Source: an uncultured Oscillospiraceae bacterium
GTDB taxonomy: Bacteria; Bacillota; Clostridia; Oscillospirales; Oscillospiraceae
Assembly: GCA_944386055.1 (NCBI GenBank)
Contig: CALWZP010000019.1
Span: 1 to 46,915 of the forward strand
Length of the DNA stretch: 46,915 bases
Direction: 5' to 3'
The translations under genes were made by a program, and so were the position numbers. Below the pieces are notes generated by a model. The model saw nothing but the letters and a program-made list of their open reading frames with translations. It made no database searches and was not told the DNA's origin. Shown here piece by piece: positions 15,472 through 23,968 of the stretch (its first letter is position 1; each line of letters starts with the position of its first letter).

Positions 15472-15505
15472 AGCGCCCCGGCGGGAAAATTCCCGCCGGG
15501 GCGCT
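15472..15505. terminator. Second strong hairpin between convergent genes
   Basis: AGCGCCCCGGCGGGAA and its complement form a perfect inverted repeat followed on the plus strand by CTTTTTT. It backs up the previous terminator and also lies 28 bases beyond the convergent membrane protein gene. Confidence 0.8.
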
Positions 15506-15532
15506 CTTTTTTATCTCGTCACAGACCGCCGC

Positions 15533-16321
15533 TCACAGCAGCTGCACCGTATAGTACACCACCAGGATGAAGGCCCAGGCGATGAGGGCGAAGATCAGAT
15601 AGTAGGTCATGGCAGGGGCCAGAAACAGCCCGGCCAGGAACACCGCCAGCATCATCACACAGGTGACATACAGCAGGGGATAGTTGGTCTTCTTGTGCAG
15701 TACCCGGAGGGTGCCGCCCTTCCAGGGCACCGTCCCCTGGCCCTTCTGCAGCCGCCAGAGCGCCACCATCAGCGCCACGGACACCACCGCCATCACCGCC
15801 AGATAGACATCGATAAGCGTGGCGTAGGGGCCATAGCTGCCCTTGCGCACCAGCCACATCCCCAGCAGGCCCAGGCCGGTGAGGGCCACGGCGAAGAAGC
15901 ACTCCCGCTGGTACAGATAGTACACCAGGGCCAGCACCGCCGCCGCGGGGATGAGCACATACAGCAGCGCCACCCCGTCGTCGTTGAACCGCCAGATCAG
16001 CGCGCAGAACAGGAACAGCGCGCCGCCCGCCAGGGTCACCCCCCAGGGGAGCAGCCGGGACCTTTCCCGCTTGGTCCACATCCAGGTCCACACCGCGCCG
16101 GCGATGCATACCACCAGAAACAGCACGCAGCACGCCCGCACCGCCGTTCCGATCCCCAGGGCGATGGCGATGGACTGCTCATCCGTGTAAAAATTGATAT
16201 AGTACCGGTCGATCAAGACCAGCATGATCTCCAGGATGATGGCTCCCGCCACCCAGAGCAGCGCCTTGTTCAGGGCGGAATCCTCCTGCCGCGCTTTCTC
16301 TGCATTCAGCTTTTTATCCAT
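15533..16321 (-). CDS. Multi-pass membrane protein, unknown function
   Basis: A 262-residue protein with seven or eight predicted membrane helices after a charged N-terminal cytoplasmic segment (MDKKLNAEKARQEDSALNK). A basic loop (TKRERSRLL) and another (VLHKKTNYP) agree with inside-positive topology. I recognise no catalytic motif or named family. It is monocistronic, with its own promoter and AGGAGAA ribosome site, and faces the secreted protein gene tail to tail. Confidence 0.75.
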   Translation of the reverse strand: MDKKLNAEKARQEDSALNKALLWVAGAIILEIMLVLIDRYYINFYTDEQSIAIALGIGTAVRACCVLFLVVCIAGAVWTWMWTKRERSRLLPWGVTLAGGALFLFCALIWRFNDDGVALLYVLIPAAAVLALVYYLYQRECFFAVALTGLGLLGMWLVRKGSYGPYATLIDVYLAVMAVVSVALMVALWRLQKGQGTVPWKGGTLRVLHKKTNYPLLYVTCVMMLAVFLAGLFLAPAMTYYLIFALIAWAFILVVYYTVQLL

Positions 16322-16359
16322 TCGATTCGATTCTCCTCATCTTGGGCTTAGCTTTATTC

Positions 16360-16388
16360 ATTTTAACAGAAACCATCTCGCTTTGCAA
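16360..16388 (-). promoter_or_regulatory. Promoter of the membrane protein gene
   Basis: Minus strand TTGCAA (16388-16383), 17 bases, TAAAAT (16365-16360), 39 bases before the start codon. Confidence 0.65.
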
Positions 16389-16569
16389 CCGCAATCTGCG
16401 CTTTTCTTTTTCTCATTCTCTTTAAGGCCGCTGTTTCCGCTCTGTCACCGATTGTTTCCTCTTTTCCCCGGTTTTGTCACCACTTCCGGCTTCACTTTCC
16501 CCAAAAAGAGGCTAAGATATCCATAAGTCCTGCGCCGCACACCATCCCGCCGCTATGGAGGTCTTCGTC

Positions 16570-17805
16570 ATGAAACGGCTGTCGTCTGCGCTGTTCCTTC
16601 CTCTGTGCCTTGTTCTGCTGTTGAGCCTGCTGAGCGGATGTGCTCCCACAGGCACTGCGGCCCCGCCCTCCCCTGCTGTCTCTCCGTCCTCTGCCGCCGA
16701 GCCCTCGCCAGAGCCCTCATCGGAGCCCTCCTCCACTCCGGAGCCGGTGGTCTATCCCGGTCCCGATATCCCCTTGACAGTCTGGGAAGGGACAGTGGAG
16801 CATCTGTTCTTCCATCCGGTGGTGTGCTACCCTGAGCTGGCTTTTGACGGCGACAGTGCCGAAAAGGGGATCGATGACTGGATGATCACCGTCACCGAGT
16901 ACCGCCGCATTTTGGACAGTCTGTATGAGAAAGGCTATATTTTGGTAAACCTGAACGATGTGTGGGAGGAGTACACCGCCAATGACGGCCAGACCCGGAT
17001 GCGCCGGGCCCAGCTCATGGTCCCGGAGGGGAAAAAGCCCCTGGTGCTCTCCTTCGACGATGTGAACTATTACGAATACATGCTCACCAACGGCTTTACC
17101 CACAAGCTGATCCTGGGGGAGAATGGGGAACTCTGGAGCTATGGTCTGGACCCTCAGGGCAACGAGGTGGTCTCCCAGGATCTGGACGCCATCACCATTC
17201 TGGATCAGTTCGTGGAGGAGCACCCCGACTTCTCCCTGAACGGGGTAAAGGGCTGCCTGTGTCTCACGGGATACCAGGGCATCCTGGGCTATCGCACCAA
17301 TACCGAGAGCACCGACCAGTCCCCTGAGTTTGAGGCCAACCGTCAGAAGGAGATCCGGGCGGTGCGCCCCATCATCGACAAGCTGAAGGAAACCGGGTGG
17401 TACTTCGGCTCCCACACCTACGGCCACATCAACCTGGGCAAGGAGGGCCGCACCCTGGAGTCGGTACAGCGGGACACCCGGCGCTGGCTGGACGAGGTGG
17501 GATCCCTGGTGGGGGAGACCTCCCTGCTGTTCTACCCCCATGGCGCCCGGCCCGATGGAGATGATGTGCGCCAGAGCGGCCCCATGTTCCAGTACCTCCA
17601 GAGCGAGGGCTTCCGGGTGTTCTGCGCGGTGGGCGGCAGCTCCTACTCCAAGATCAAGGATGACATCTGCGCCGTCATCTGTGACCGGATGCACCCGGAC
17701 GGATTGACCCTGCGGTGGAGCCGGGAGCGCTATCTCCCCTTCTACGACGCCAAGGAGGTCTTTGACTATGAGGTGCGGCCGGACTACGGCTATGACTTTG
17801 AATAG
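16570..17805 (+). CDS. Polysaccharide deacetylase-like lipoprotein
   Basis: A 411-residue lipoprotein. The lipobox is LLSGC (Cys near residue 22), followed by a Pro/Ser/Glu-rich spacer to about 60. The NodB-type fold shows motif 1 as LVLSFDDVNYYEY and motif 2 as GSHTYGHINL; a later LFYPHGARPDGD segment matches the motif 3 region. These enzymes remove N-acetyl groups from cell-wall or surface glycans at the outer face of the membrane. The ATG at 16570 follows GGAGG by 8 bases; the ATG five codons earlier lies on that site. It has its own strong terminator. Confidence 0.85.
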   Translation: MKRLSSALFLPLCLVLLLSLLSGCAPTGTAAPPSPAVSPSSAAEPSPEPSSEPSSTPEPVVYPGPDIPLTVWEGTVEHLFFHPVVCYPELAFDGDSAEKGIDDWMITVTEYRRILDSLYEKGYILVNLNDVWEEYTANDGQTRMRRAQLMVPEGKKPLVLSFDDVNYYEYMLTNGFTHKLILGENGELWSYGLDPQGNEVVSQDLDAITILDQFVEEHPDFSLNGVKGCLCLTGYQGILGYRTNTESTDQSPEFEANRQKEIRAVRPIIDKLKETGWYFGSHTYGHINLGKEGRTLESVQRDTRRWLDEVGSLVGETSLLFYPHGARPDGDDVRQSGPMFQYLQSEGFRVFCAVGGSSYSKIKDDICAVICDRMHPDGLTLRWSRERYLPFYDAKEVFDYEVRPDYGYDFE

Positions 17806-17815
17806 ACGCCCCGCG

Positions 17816-17857
17816 AGAGGACTGCGGGACCCGGCATGCCGGGTCCCGCAGTCCTCT
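17816..17857. terminator. Bidirectional terminator
   Basis: A perfect inverted repeat (AGAGGACTGCGGGACCCGGC and its complement) lies between the lipoprotein stop (17805) and the csoR stop (17858), with TTT following on the plus strand. Confidence 0.9.
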
Positions 17858-18121
17858 TTACTCCGTCAGCTTGTCCAGCACGGAGGCCAGCTCCTCCAGC
17901 TTCTGCTCCGCATCTCCCTGCTGCACCGCCTGGCGCACGCAGCTGTCCATATGGGCCCGCAGCACCAGGCGGTTGGCCTTATTCAGCACCGACCGCGCCG
18001 CCATGATCTGGTTGGAGATGTCGATGCAGTACCGGTCCTCCTCCACCATGGCCAGGATACCGTCGATCTGCCCCCGGGCGGTTTTCAGCAGCTGGGTCAC
18101 CTGCGCTCTGTCCGCCTTCAT
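17858..18121 (-). CDS. csoR: CsoR-type copper-sensing repressor
   Basis: An 87-residue all-helical DUF156 protein. The Cu(I) ligand set Cys32, His57, Cys61 is present (RYCIDIS; RAHMDSC), which separates CsoR from the nickel and formaldehyde sensors of the family. Apo-CsoR binds GC-rich palindromes and lets go on binding Cu(I). The ATG at 18121 overlaps the stop of copA (ATGA), so repressor and efflux pump are coupled. A matching operator lies ahead of copA. Confidence 0.92.
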   Translation of the reverse strand: MKADRAQVTQLLKTARGQIDGILAMVEEDRYCIDISNQIMAARSVLNKANRLVLRAHMDSCVRQAVQQGDAEQKLEELASVLDKLTE

Positions 18122-18327
18122 CGGATCTCCACCACCTCGTACCCCGCCTCGGTGACGGCGTCCTTCAGTGCCTGGTCCTCCACCGGGGCGGACAGGGTCA
18201 CCGCGGCGGACTTGCCCTCCAGGCTCACCTCCACGCCGGACACCCCGGGTACGGCGGCCAGGGCCTTCTGCACATGGGCGGTACAGTGGGCGCACATCAT
18301 GCCCTCGATGGTCAGCGTCTTGTTCAT
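18118..18327 (-). CDS. Possible separately translated CopZ copper chaperone
   Basis: The last 69 codons of copA encode a full heavy-metal-associated domain with GMMCAHC (Cys12, Cys15 counted from the internal Met). The internal ATG at 18327 is preceded by AAGGAGGAA at ideal spacing (8 bases), unexpected inside a coding region. In the next reading frame a TGA ends 2 bases before this ATG, as if copA once stopped there. A single-base change in the A6 tract (minus strand, 18357-18352) would restore two separate genes. Free CopZ would carry Cu(I) to CopA and CsoR. Confidence 0.55.
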   Translation of the reverse strand: MNKTLTIEGMMCAHCTAHVQKALAAVPGVSGVEVSLEGKSAAVTLSAPVEDQALKDAVTEAGYEVVEIR

Positions 18328-20733
18328 GGTCAAAGTTCCTCCTTCGTCTTGTTTTTTATGATCCTCCTGCGCGGGCCGGGGAGCTGCGCTCCCCGCCGGC
18401 GCGGCGGGTTCCTCCTGTGTCCCGGGAAGCTCACGGCTCTCCTTTGCCGGGGCGGCGTGCCTGGGCTTGAACAGCCGCAGGCGCAGTGCGTTGGTCACCA
18501 CGCACACCGAGCTCAGGCTCATGGCCGCGGCGGCGAACATGGGGCTGAGCTGCCACTGCAACAGGGGATAGAACACCCCCGCCGCCAGCGGGATGCCGAT
18601 GGTATTGTAGAAGAATGCCCAGAACAGGTTCTCCTTGATGTTGCGCAGGGTGGCCCGGGACAGCTCCACCGCCGTGACCACATCCATCAAATCGCTCTTC
18701 ATCAGCACGATATCCGCCGACTCGATGGCCACATCGGTGCCCGCCCCGATGGCCAGACCTACATCCGCCGTGGCCAGGGCCGGGGCGTCGTTGATGCCGT
18801 CTCCCACCATGGCCACCCGGCCGCCCTCCTTCTGCAGCTGGGCCACCACCCGGGCCTTGTCCTGGGGCAGCACCTGGGCCACCACCCGGTCCACGCCGAC
18901 CTGACGGCCCACCGCATCGGCGGTGCGCTGATTGTCTCCGGTGAGCATCACCACCCGGATGCCCATCTCCTGCAGAGCGGCCACCGCCGCCCGGCTGGTG
19001 GGCTTGACCACATCGGCGGCGGCCAGGATCCCGATCAGCGCGCCGTCCTGTGCGAAAAACAGCGGGGTCTTTCCCTGAGCGGCCAGGGTATCGGCGATCA
19101 TCCCGTCCTGTCCCGGGTCCACCCCCTCCTCCCGGAGCAGGGCGGCGTTGCCCGCCAGGAAGCGGCTGCCCTGGATCTCCCCCCGGATCCCCTTTCCGGG
19201 GATGGCCTGGAAGTTCTCCACTGGGCACAGGGGGATGCTCCGCCGCTCCGCCTCCGTCACCACGGCGGCGGCCAGGGGGTGCTCGGACAGCCGTTCCAGC
19301 GATGCCGCCGCGCACAGCAGCTCCTCCGCCGTGGTGCGGCCAAAGGGATACACATCGGTCACCTGGGGCGCTCCCTGGGTGATGGTGCCCGTCTTATCCA
19401 GCACCACCGTCTTCACCGAGTGGATGGTCTCCAGCGCCTGGGCGGATTTTACCAGGATACCGTACTCCGCCCCCTTGCCGGTGCCCGCCATAATGGCCAC
19501 CGGGGTAGCCAGCCCCAGGGCACAGGGACAGGAGATCACCAGCACCGACACGCCGGCGGTGAGGGCAAAGCTGAACTCCGCTCCTGCCAGCATCCACACC
19601 ACAAAGGTCACCGCCGCGATGGCCATCACCACCGGGACGAACACCCCCGCCACCCGGTCTGCCAGCTTGGCAATGGGCGCCTTGGAGGAGGACGCCTCCT
19701 CCACCAGGCGGATGATCTGGGCCAGGGTGGTGTCCTCCCCCACCCGGGTAGCCCGGAAGGTGAAGGTCCCCGTGCGGTTCATGGTGGCGGCAACAACCTG
19801 GTCCCCCTCTCCCTTCTCCACAGGGATGGACTCGCCGGTGATGGCGGACTCGTCCAGCGCGGAGGAGCCCCGGACGATCACTCCGTCCACTGGGACGGAC
19901 TGTCCCGGCCGCACCAGCAGCAGATCCCCCCGGTTGATATCCTCCACCGGCACCTCGGTCTCTCTGCCGTCCCGGAGCACGGTGGCCGTCTTGGGCGCCA
20001 GGTCCATCAGCTTGGAGATGGCCTGGGAGGTCTTGCCCCGGGACCGGGTCTCCAGAAATTTGCCCAGGGTGATGAGGGTGAGGATCATCCCCGCGGACTC
20101 GAAATACAGCTCCATGCGGTACTCCTCCACCCGGGCCCAGTCTCCGTGGCCCAGGCCGTACCCCAGCTGGAACAGCACGAACACCCCATAGACCATTGCG
20201 GCGGCGGAGCCCACGGCGATGAGGGTGTCCATATTGGGGCCGCCGTGGATCAGCGCCTTGAAGCCAACCTTATAGTACTTATCGTTGATATACAGGATGG
20301 GCAGCGTCAGCAGAAACTGGGCCAGCGCCAGGATCAGCGCGTTTTCCCGCCCCAGAAAGACGGCCGGAACGGGCAGTCCCACCATGTGCCCCATGGACAG
20401 ATACACCAGGGGGACGAGAAAGCACAGGGAGGTCACAAAACGCCGCTTCATTCCCCGCAGTTCCTCCTCCAGCGGGCTGTGGCCCGGGGCGGGCGCCGCC
20501 GCCCTTGCCGGCTTTCCGGCCCGTTCCGCAGGTGCGGCGCCATAGCCCGCATGCTCCACCGCGGCGACGATGCCGTCCTCGTTCAGAGCGTCCTGGTCGT
20601 ACTCCACTGTCATGGAATTGGTCATCAGGCTCACCGCCACATCCTTCACGCCAGGCAGCTTGCGCACCGCCTTTTCCACATGGGCGGAGCAGGCGGAGCA
20701 GGTCATCCCGGTGACATTAAATTTCTCCTTCAT
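18118..20733 (-). CDS. copA: Copper-exporting P1B ATPase with C-terminal CopZ-like domain
   Basis: An 871-residue Cu(I) efflux ATPase. An N-terminal metal-binding domain has GMTCSAC (Cys12, Cys15). Eight membrane helices follow, with the CPC metal site (ISCPCALG), actuator TGES, phosphorylation site DKTGT and hinge GDGINDAPAL. After the last helix pair comes a Pro/Ala/Glu-rich linker of about 35 residues and then a second metal-binding domain from residue 803 (MNKTLTIEGMMCAHC). That tail looks like a complete CopZ chaperone joined in frame. The ATG at 20733 is preferred (GAGGTG upstream). The promoter carries a CsoR-type operator. Confidence 0.92.
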   Translation of the reverse strand: MKEKFNVTGMTCSACSAHVEKAVRKLPGVKDVAVSLMTNSMTVEYDQDALNEDGIVAAVEHAGYGAAPAERAGKPARAAAPAPGHSPLEEELRGMKRRFVTSLCFLVPLVYLSMGHMVGLPVPAVFLGRENALILALAQFLLTLPILYINDKYYKVGFKALIHGGPNMDTLIAVGSAAAMVYGVFVLFQLGYGLGHGDWARVEEYRMELYFESAGMILTLITLGKFLETRSRGKTSQAISKLMDLAPKTATVLRDGRETEVPVEDINRGDLLLVRPGQSVPVDGVIVRGSSALDESAITGESIPVEKGEGDQVVAATMNRTGTFTFRATRVGEDTTLAQIIRLVEEASSSKAPIAKLADRVAGVFVPVVMAIAAVTFVVWMLAGAEFSFALTAGVSVLVISCPCALGLATPVAIMAGTGKGAEYGILVKSAQALETIHSVKTVVLDKTGTITQGAPQVTDVYPFGRTTAEELLCAAASLERLSEHPLAAAVVTEAERRSIPLCPVENFQAIPGKGIRGEIQGSRFLAGNAALLREEGVDPGQDGMIADTLAAQGKTPLFFAQDGALIGILAAADVVKPTSRAAVAALQEMGIRVVMLTGDNQRTADAVGRQVGVDRVVAQVLPQDKARVVAQLQKEGGRVAMVGDGINDAPALATADVGLAIGAGTDVAIESADIVLMKSDLMDVVTAVELSRATLRNIKENLFWAFFYNTIGIPLAAGVFYPLLQWQLSPMFAAAAMSLSSVCVVTNALRLRLFKPRHAAPAKESRELPGTQEEPAAPAGSAAPRPAQEDHKKQDEGGTLTMNKTLTIEGMMCAHCTAHVQKALAAVPGVSGVEVSLEGKSAAVTLSAPVEDQALKDAVTEAGYEVVEIR

Positions 20734-20752
20734 ATCGGTCACCTCACATTCC

Positions 20753-20785
20753 GGCACACACCACCCCCCTGGGGAGGGGTGTGCC
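20753..20785. promoter_or_regulatory. CsoR-type operator
   Basis: A 33-base imperfect palindrome centred on 20769, with core ACCCCCCTGGGGAGGGGT (from 20763) and outer arms GGCACAC/GTGTGCC. CsoR operators in other Firmicutes have the same C-tract/G-tract dyad. It sits directly downstream of the -10, over the expected transcript start. Confidence 0.75.
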
Positions 20786-20788
20786 ATC

Positions 20789-20817
20789 ATTGTATCCCTC
20801 CGGCACAAAGTTGTCAA
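20789..20817 (-). promoter_or_regulatory. Promoter of the copA-csoR operon
   Basis: Minus strand TTGACA (20817-20812), 17 bases, TACAAT (20794-20789). It is a strong consensus, as expected for a repressed operon. Confidence 0.88.
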
Positions 20818-20873
20818 GGGCGTTTCCAAACATTGATGCCCTTCGGCTTTCGCCTTCGCCAGCGGAAAAAGGG

Positions 20874-20909
20874 AAAAAACAGCCCCCGCAGCTGCGGGGG
20901 CTGTTTTTT
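20874..20909. terminator. Bidirectional terminator after the DUF378 gene
   Basis: A6-CAGCCCCCGCAG and its complement form a perfect hairpin ending in six T on either strand. It begins at the last base of the DUF378 stop codon. Confidence 0.92.
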
Positions 20910-21124
20910 CAGGTATGGTTTTCCACAGTGTCGGTGGAATTGCGGAACAGCAACGAAATGCACCAGATGGCCGCCAGCCCCACCAAAACATATACGGCGC
21001 GGCTGATCACGCTGTCGGAACCGCCGAACAGGAAAGCCACCAGATCAAATCGGAACAGTCCGACGCTTCCCCAGTTCAGCCCGCCAATGATGGCCAGCAC
21101 CAGAGCGATCTTGTCGATCAGCAT
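20909..21124 (-). CDS. DUF378 (YuzA-like) small membrane protein
   Basis: A 71-residue protein with two membrane helices. The family signature is clear: LALVLAIIGGLNWG-type text (ALVLAIIGGLNWGSVGLF) in helix 1, then LVAFLFGG, then SRAVYVLVGLAAIW in helix 2. The function of DUF378 is unknown. The gene has a GAGGAGG ribosome site and a TACAAT -10-like element about 40 bases upstream (21167-21162), but I see no convincing -35. Confidence 0.85.
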   Translation of the reverse strand: MLIDKIALVLAIIGGLNWGSVGLFRFDLVAFLFGGSDSVISRAVYVLVGLAAIWCISLLFRNSTDTVENHT

Positions 21125-21269
21125 GGGTTTGCTACCTCCTCACTTTTGGAATTCCTGGGTTATTGTATCCCATCCGCGAGGTTTTATACGCCGCTGCCCA
21201 TCCTCTTGAAGCCGTTATGTTTTCAGAGAAGCTCCCAGTTCTTGAAAATTTTATCTTTTAAACCGAACC

Positions 21270-22529
21270 TCATTCCCAGACCACGGTGGCAAAATAGTCC
21301 TCCGGCGTCTCAGCCCGCCGCAGCAGCCGGACCGAGCCGTCCTCCCGAAGCAGCAGCTCCGCCGAGCGCAGCCGGCCGTTGTACTGATAGCCCATGGCGT
21401 GCCCGTGGGCGCCGGTGTCGTGGATGGCCAGCAGGTCCCCGACGGCGATCTCGGGCAGCATGCGGTCCACAGCGAACTTGTCGTTGTTCTCGCACAGGGC
21501 GCCGGTGACATCGTACTTATGGTCACAGGGGGCGTCCTCCTTGCCCAGAACAGTGATATGGTGGTAGGCGCCATACATGGCGGGACGCATCAGGTTGGCG
21601 GCGCAGGCGTCCACCCCGATGTAGTCCTTGTAGGTGTGCTTCTCATGGAGCACCCGGGTGATCAGGTGTCCGTAAGGCGCCAGCATAAATCGGCCCAACT
21701 CGGTGCACAGGGCCACATCCCCCATCCCCGCGGGGACCAGGAGCTCCTCATAGGCCCGGCGCACCCCCTCGCCGATGCGCTCGATGTCGTTGGCAGGCTG
21801 CTCCGGGCGGTAGGGCACCCCCACCCCGCCGGACAGGTTGATGAAGGTGATGTGGGCTCCGGTCTCCTCCTTCAGCTCCACCGCCAGCTGGAACAGGATG
21901 CGGGCCAGGGCGGGGTAGTACTCGTTGGACAGGGTGTTGGAGGCCAAAAAGGCGTGGATACCGAACTCCTCCGCCCCCAGCTCCTTCAGCCGCCGGTACG
22001 CCTGGGCGATCTGGGATCGGGTCATGCCGTACTTGGCGTCGCCGGGGCTGTCCATCACCTGAAAGCCCTCCTTGCTCTCCCCCAGCTGAAAGGTGCCGCC
22101 GGGGTTGAAGCGGCAGCAGATCTTCCGGGGCACACTCCCCACCGCGGAGAGCAGGGTGTCGATGTGACTGATGTCGTCGAGGTTGATGATCGCCCCCAGT
22201 CTGGCGGCCAGGGCGAACTCCTCTCCCGGGGTGTCGTTGGAGGAGAACATGATCTCCTCCCCCCGGAAGCCGCAGCGGTCCGACATCATCAGCTCGGTGA
22301 GGGAGGAGCAGTCAACCCCGCAGCCCTCCTCCTTCAGGATCTTCAGGATCCCCGGGGTGGGGGTGGCCTTCACAGCGAAATACTCCCGGAAGCCCGGGTT
22401 CCAGGCAAACGCCCGGTACAGCCGCCGGGCGTTGTCCCGGATGCCCCGCTCGTCATAGATGTGGAACGGGGTGGGATAGCGGGCGGCGATGTCCTCCGCC
22501 TGCTGCAGGGTGAGAAAGGGCCGTTTCAT
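21270..22529 (-). CDS. lysA: Diaminopimelate decarboxylase
   Basis: A 419-residue PLP enzyme of alanine racemase fold type III. It makes lysine from meso-diaminopimelate, the last step of the pathway. PLP-lysine is Lys54 in EYFAVKATPTPG. The glycine-rich phosphate loop is LSGGVGVPY, and the C-terminal CENNDKFAVD and GAHGHAMGYQYNG carry the substrate and dimer-interface residues. The ATG at 22529 has AGGAGAG upstream. It follows ftsZ in the same direction but has its own promoter and is separated by a terminator. Confidence 0.9.
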   Translation of the reverse strand: MKRPFLTLQQAEDIAARYPTPFHIYDERGIRDNARRLYRAFAWNPGFREYFAVKATPTPGILKILKEEGCGVDCSSLTELMMSDRCGFRGEEIMFSSNDTPGEEFALAARLGAIINLDDISHIDTLLSAVGSVPRKICCRFNPGGTFQLGESKEGFQVMDSPGDAKYGMTRSQIAQAYRRLKELGAEEFGIHAFLASNTLSNEYYPALARILFQLAVELKEETGAHITFINLSGGVGVPYRPEQPANDIERIGEGVRRAYEELLVPAGMGDVALCTELGRFMLAPYGHLITRVLHEKHTYKDYIGVDACAANLMRPAMYGAYHHITVLGKEDAPCDHKYDVTGALCENNDKFAVDRMLPEIAVGDLLAIHDTGAHGHAMGYQYNGRLRSAELLLREDGSVRLLRRAETPEDYFATVVWE

Positions 22530-22565
22530 GGGCAGCTCTCCTTTTCTTGTATGGTGGCTGTGGGT

Positions 22566-22595
22566 ATTGTACCCCATTTTTTCCGCCCCTGTCAA
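22566..22595 (-). promoter_or_regulatory. Promoter of lysA
   Basis: Minus strand TTGACA (22595-22590), 18 bases, TACAAT (22571-22566). The leader is only about 30 bases, too short for a lysine riboswitch. Confidence 0.8.
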
Positions 22596-22615
22596 CGAAT
22601 GGGGCGAACTGGGAA

Positions 22616-22651
22616 AAGGCGGCCGCCCGGGGTCTGCCGGGCGGCCGCCTT
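22616..22651 (-). terminator. Terminator of ftsZ
   Basis: AAGGCGGCCGCCCGG and its complement flank a 6-base loop; TTTT follows on the minus strand. It lies just beyond the ftsZ stop at 22664. Confidence 0.88.
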
Positions 22652-22663
22652 GCCGCTGCGTCG

Positions 22664-23800
22664 TTATTTCTTGCGGTTGAAGATCTGGAAGATGGCGTCG
22701 AAATCGCTCTCCCCCAGGCCGGTGTCGGTGGGCTTGTCCTCCGCCTTTTTCTCCTGGGCGGGGGCCTCCTGCTCCTGTTCCTGCTTCTGCCCCTCCACCT
22801 TCTCGCCCGCGCGGGTGAAGGGCTGGTCGGGCAGGGCGCCCGCCCCCTCCTCAAAGCCCGTGGCGATGACGGTGACCCGGATCTCGTCCTCCATGCTCTC
22901 GTCAAAGGTGGCGCCGAAGATGATCAGCGCCTCGGGGTGGGCCGCCTGCTGCACCAGGTTGGCGGCGGTCTCCACCTCCTCCAGGCCGATGTCCATGGAG
23001 CCGGTGACATTCACCAGCACCCCCTTGGCCCCGTTGATGGAGGTCTCCAGCAGGGGGCTGGAGATGGCCAGCTTGGCCGCCTCCTCCGCCTTGCCCTTTC
23101 CGGCGGCGCGGCCCACGCCCATGTGGGCCATGCCCGCGTTTTTCATCACCGCGCTGACATCAGCGAAGTCCAGGTTGATAAAGCCGGTGTTCTTGATCAG
23201 GTCGGAGATGGACTGCACCGCCTGGCGCAGCACATCGTCGGCGATCTCAAAGGCGTTGGCCAGGGTGACCTTCTGGTCGGTGGCGTACTTCAGCCGCTCG
23301 TTGGGGATGATGACCAGGGAGTCCACCTTGGTGCGCAGCTCGGCGATGCCCGCCTCGGCCTGCTGCATCCGGCGGCGCCCCTCGAAGGCGAAGGGCTTGG
23401 TGACCACTCCAACGGTGAGCACCCCCATCTCCTTGGCAATGTCCGCCACGATGGGGGCCGCGCCGGTGCCGGTGCCGCCCCCCATGCCGGCGGTGATAAA
23501 GACCATGTCCGCGTCCTCCACCGCCTTGGAGATCTGGCTGCGGTTCTCCTCGGCGGACTTGCGGCCCACCTCGGGGTCAGACCCGGCGCCCTGACCGTTG
23601 GTGAGCTTCTCCCCGATCTGGATCTTCTGTGTGGCGCTGGAGACGGACAGCGCCTGCTTGTCCGTATTGATGCCGATAAAATCCACACCCTTGGTGCCGG
23701 ATTTCACCATGCGGTTGACCACATTGTTGCCGCCGCCGCCCACGCCGATCACCTTGATGGTCACTACATTGTCGGGCCCCATGTCCAGTCCGAAAGCCAT
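22664..23800 (-). CDS. ftsZ: Cell division GTPase FtsZ
   Basis: A 378-residue tubulin homologue that polymerises into the Z-ring. GTP-binding loops are GGGGNN (21-26) and the tubulin signature GGGTGTG (108-114); the catalytic T7 region is INLDFADV. After about residue 320 comes a Glu/Gln-rich linker ([15 protein letters not shown]) and the C-terminal tail [13 protein letters not shown], which binds membrane anchors. No ftsA lies next to it. It is transcribed from its own consensus promoter, with AGGAGG before the ATG. Confidence 0.98.
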   Translation of the reverse strand: MAFGLDMGPDNVVTIKVIGVGGGGNNVVNRMVKSGTKGVDFIGINTDKQALSVSSATQKIQIGEKLTNGQGAGSDPEVGRKSAEENRSQISKAVEDADMVFITAGMGGGTGTGAAPIVADIAKEMGVLTVGVVTKPFAFEGRRRMQQAEAGIAELRTKVDSLVIIPNERLKYATDQKVTLANAFEIADDVLRQAVQSISDLIKNTGFINLDFADVSAVMKNAGMAHMGVGRAAGKGKAEEAAKLAISSPLLETSINGAKGVLVNVTGSMDIGLEEVETAANLVQQAAHPEALIIFGATFDESMEDEIRVTVIATGFEEGAGALPDQPFTRAGEKVEGQKQEQEQEAPAQEKKAEDKPTDTGLGESDFDAIFQIFNRKK

Positions 23801-23893
23801 ACGCGGTTCCTCCTAAGATGTAAAAAGATAAGAAAAAAGGTGAAAAACAAACTGTTGTGTCTGCTTCTCCCTCATGTGTCTATATTTTGTTAT

Positions 23894-23922
23894 ATTGTAT
23901 CGCTCTTTTCTCCTCAGGTCAA
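23894..23922 (-). promoter_or_regulatory. Promoter of ftsZ
   Basis: Minus strand TTGACC (23922-23917), 17 bases, TACAAT (23899-23894). The leader is about 90 bases, so ftsZ can be expressed apart from the rest of the dcw cluster. Confidence 0.8.
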
Positions 23923-23925
23923 GAG

Positions 23926-23966
23926 CCGGGGCGGATTTTTTGTCGCTCTGACAAAATCCGCCCCGG
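23926..23966 (-). terminator. Hairpin at the end of the dcw operon
   Basis: The arms CCGGGGCGGATTTT and AAAATCCGCCCCGG lie directly after the divIB stop and ahead of the ftsZ promoter. The minus-strand tail is only T-poor (TCTTGACC), so termination may be partial. Confidence 0.65.
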
Positions 23967-23968
23967 TT

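Noticed and set aside
18350..18360. A classical -1 slippery heptamer (A AAA AAC) in copA
   Set aside because: The phase is wrong for simultaneous -1 slippage: codons read CAT AAA AAA CAA. Only the A6 homopolymer itself remains as a possible slippage site, as noted in the finding.
18274..21006. A long plus-strand frame opposite copA
   Set aside because: Antisense shadow of the P-type ATPase; no ribosome site or recognisable domain.
21162..21190. Promoter for the DUF378 gene
   Set aside because: A TACAAT element is present but no acceptable -35 lies 16 to 18 bases upstream, so I did not list it as a promoter.
22530..22565. Lysine riboswitch ahead of lysA
   Set aside because: The leader between promoter and start codon is about 30 bases, far too short for an L-box.
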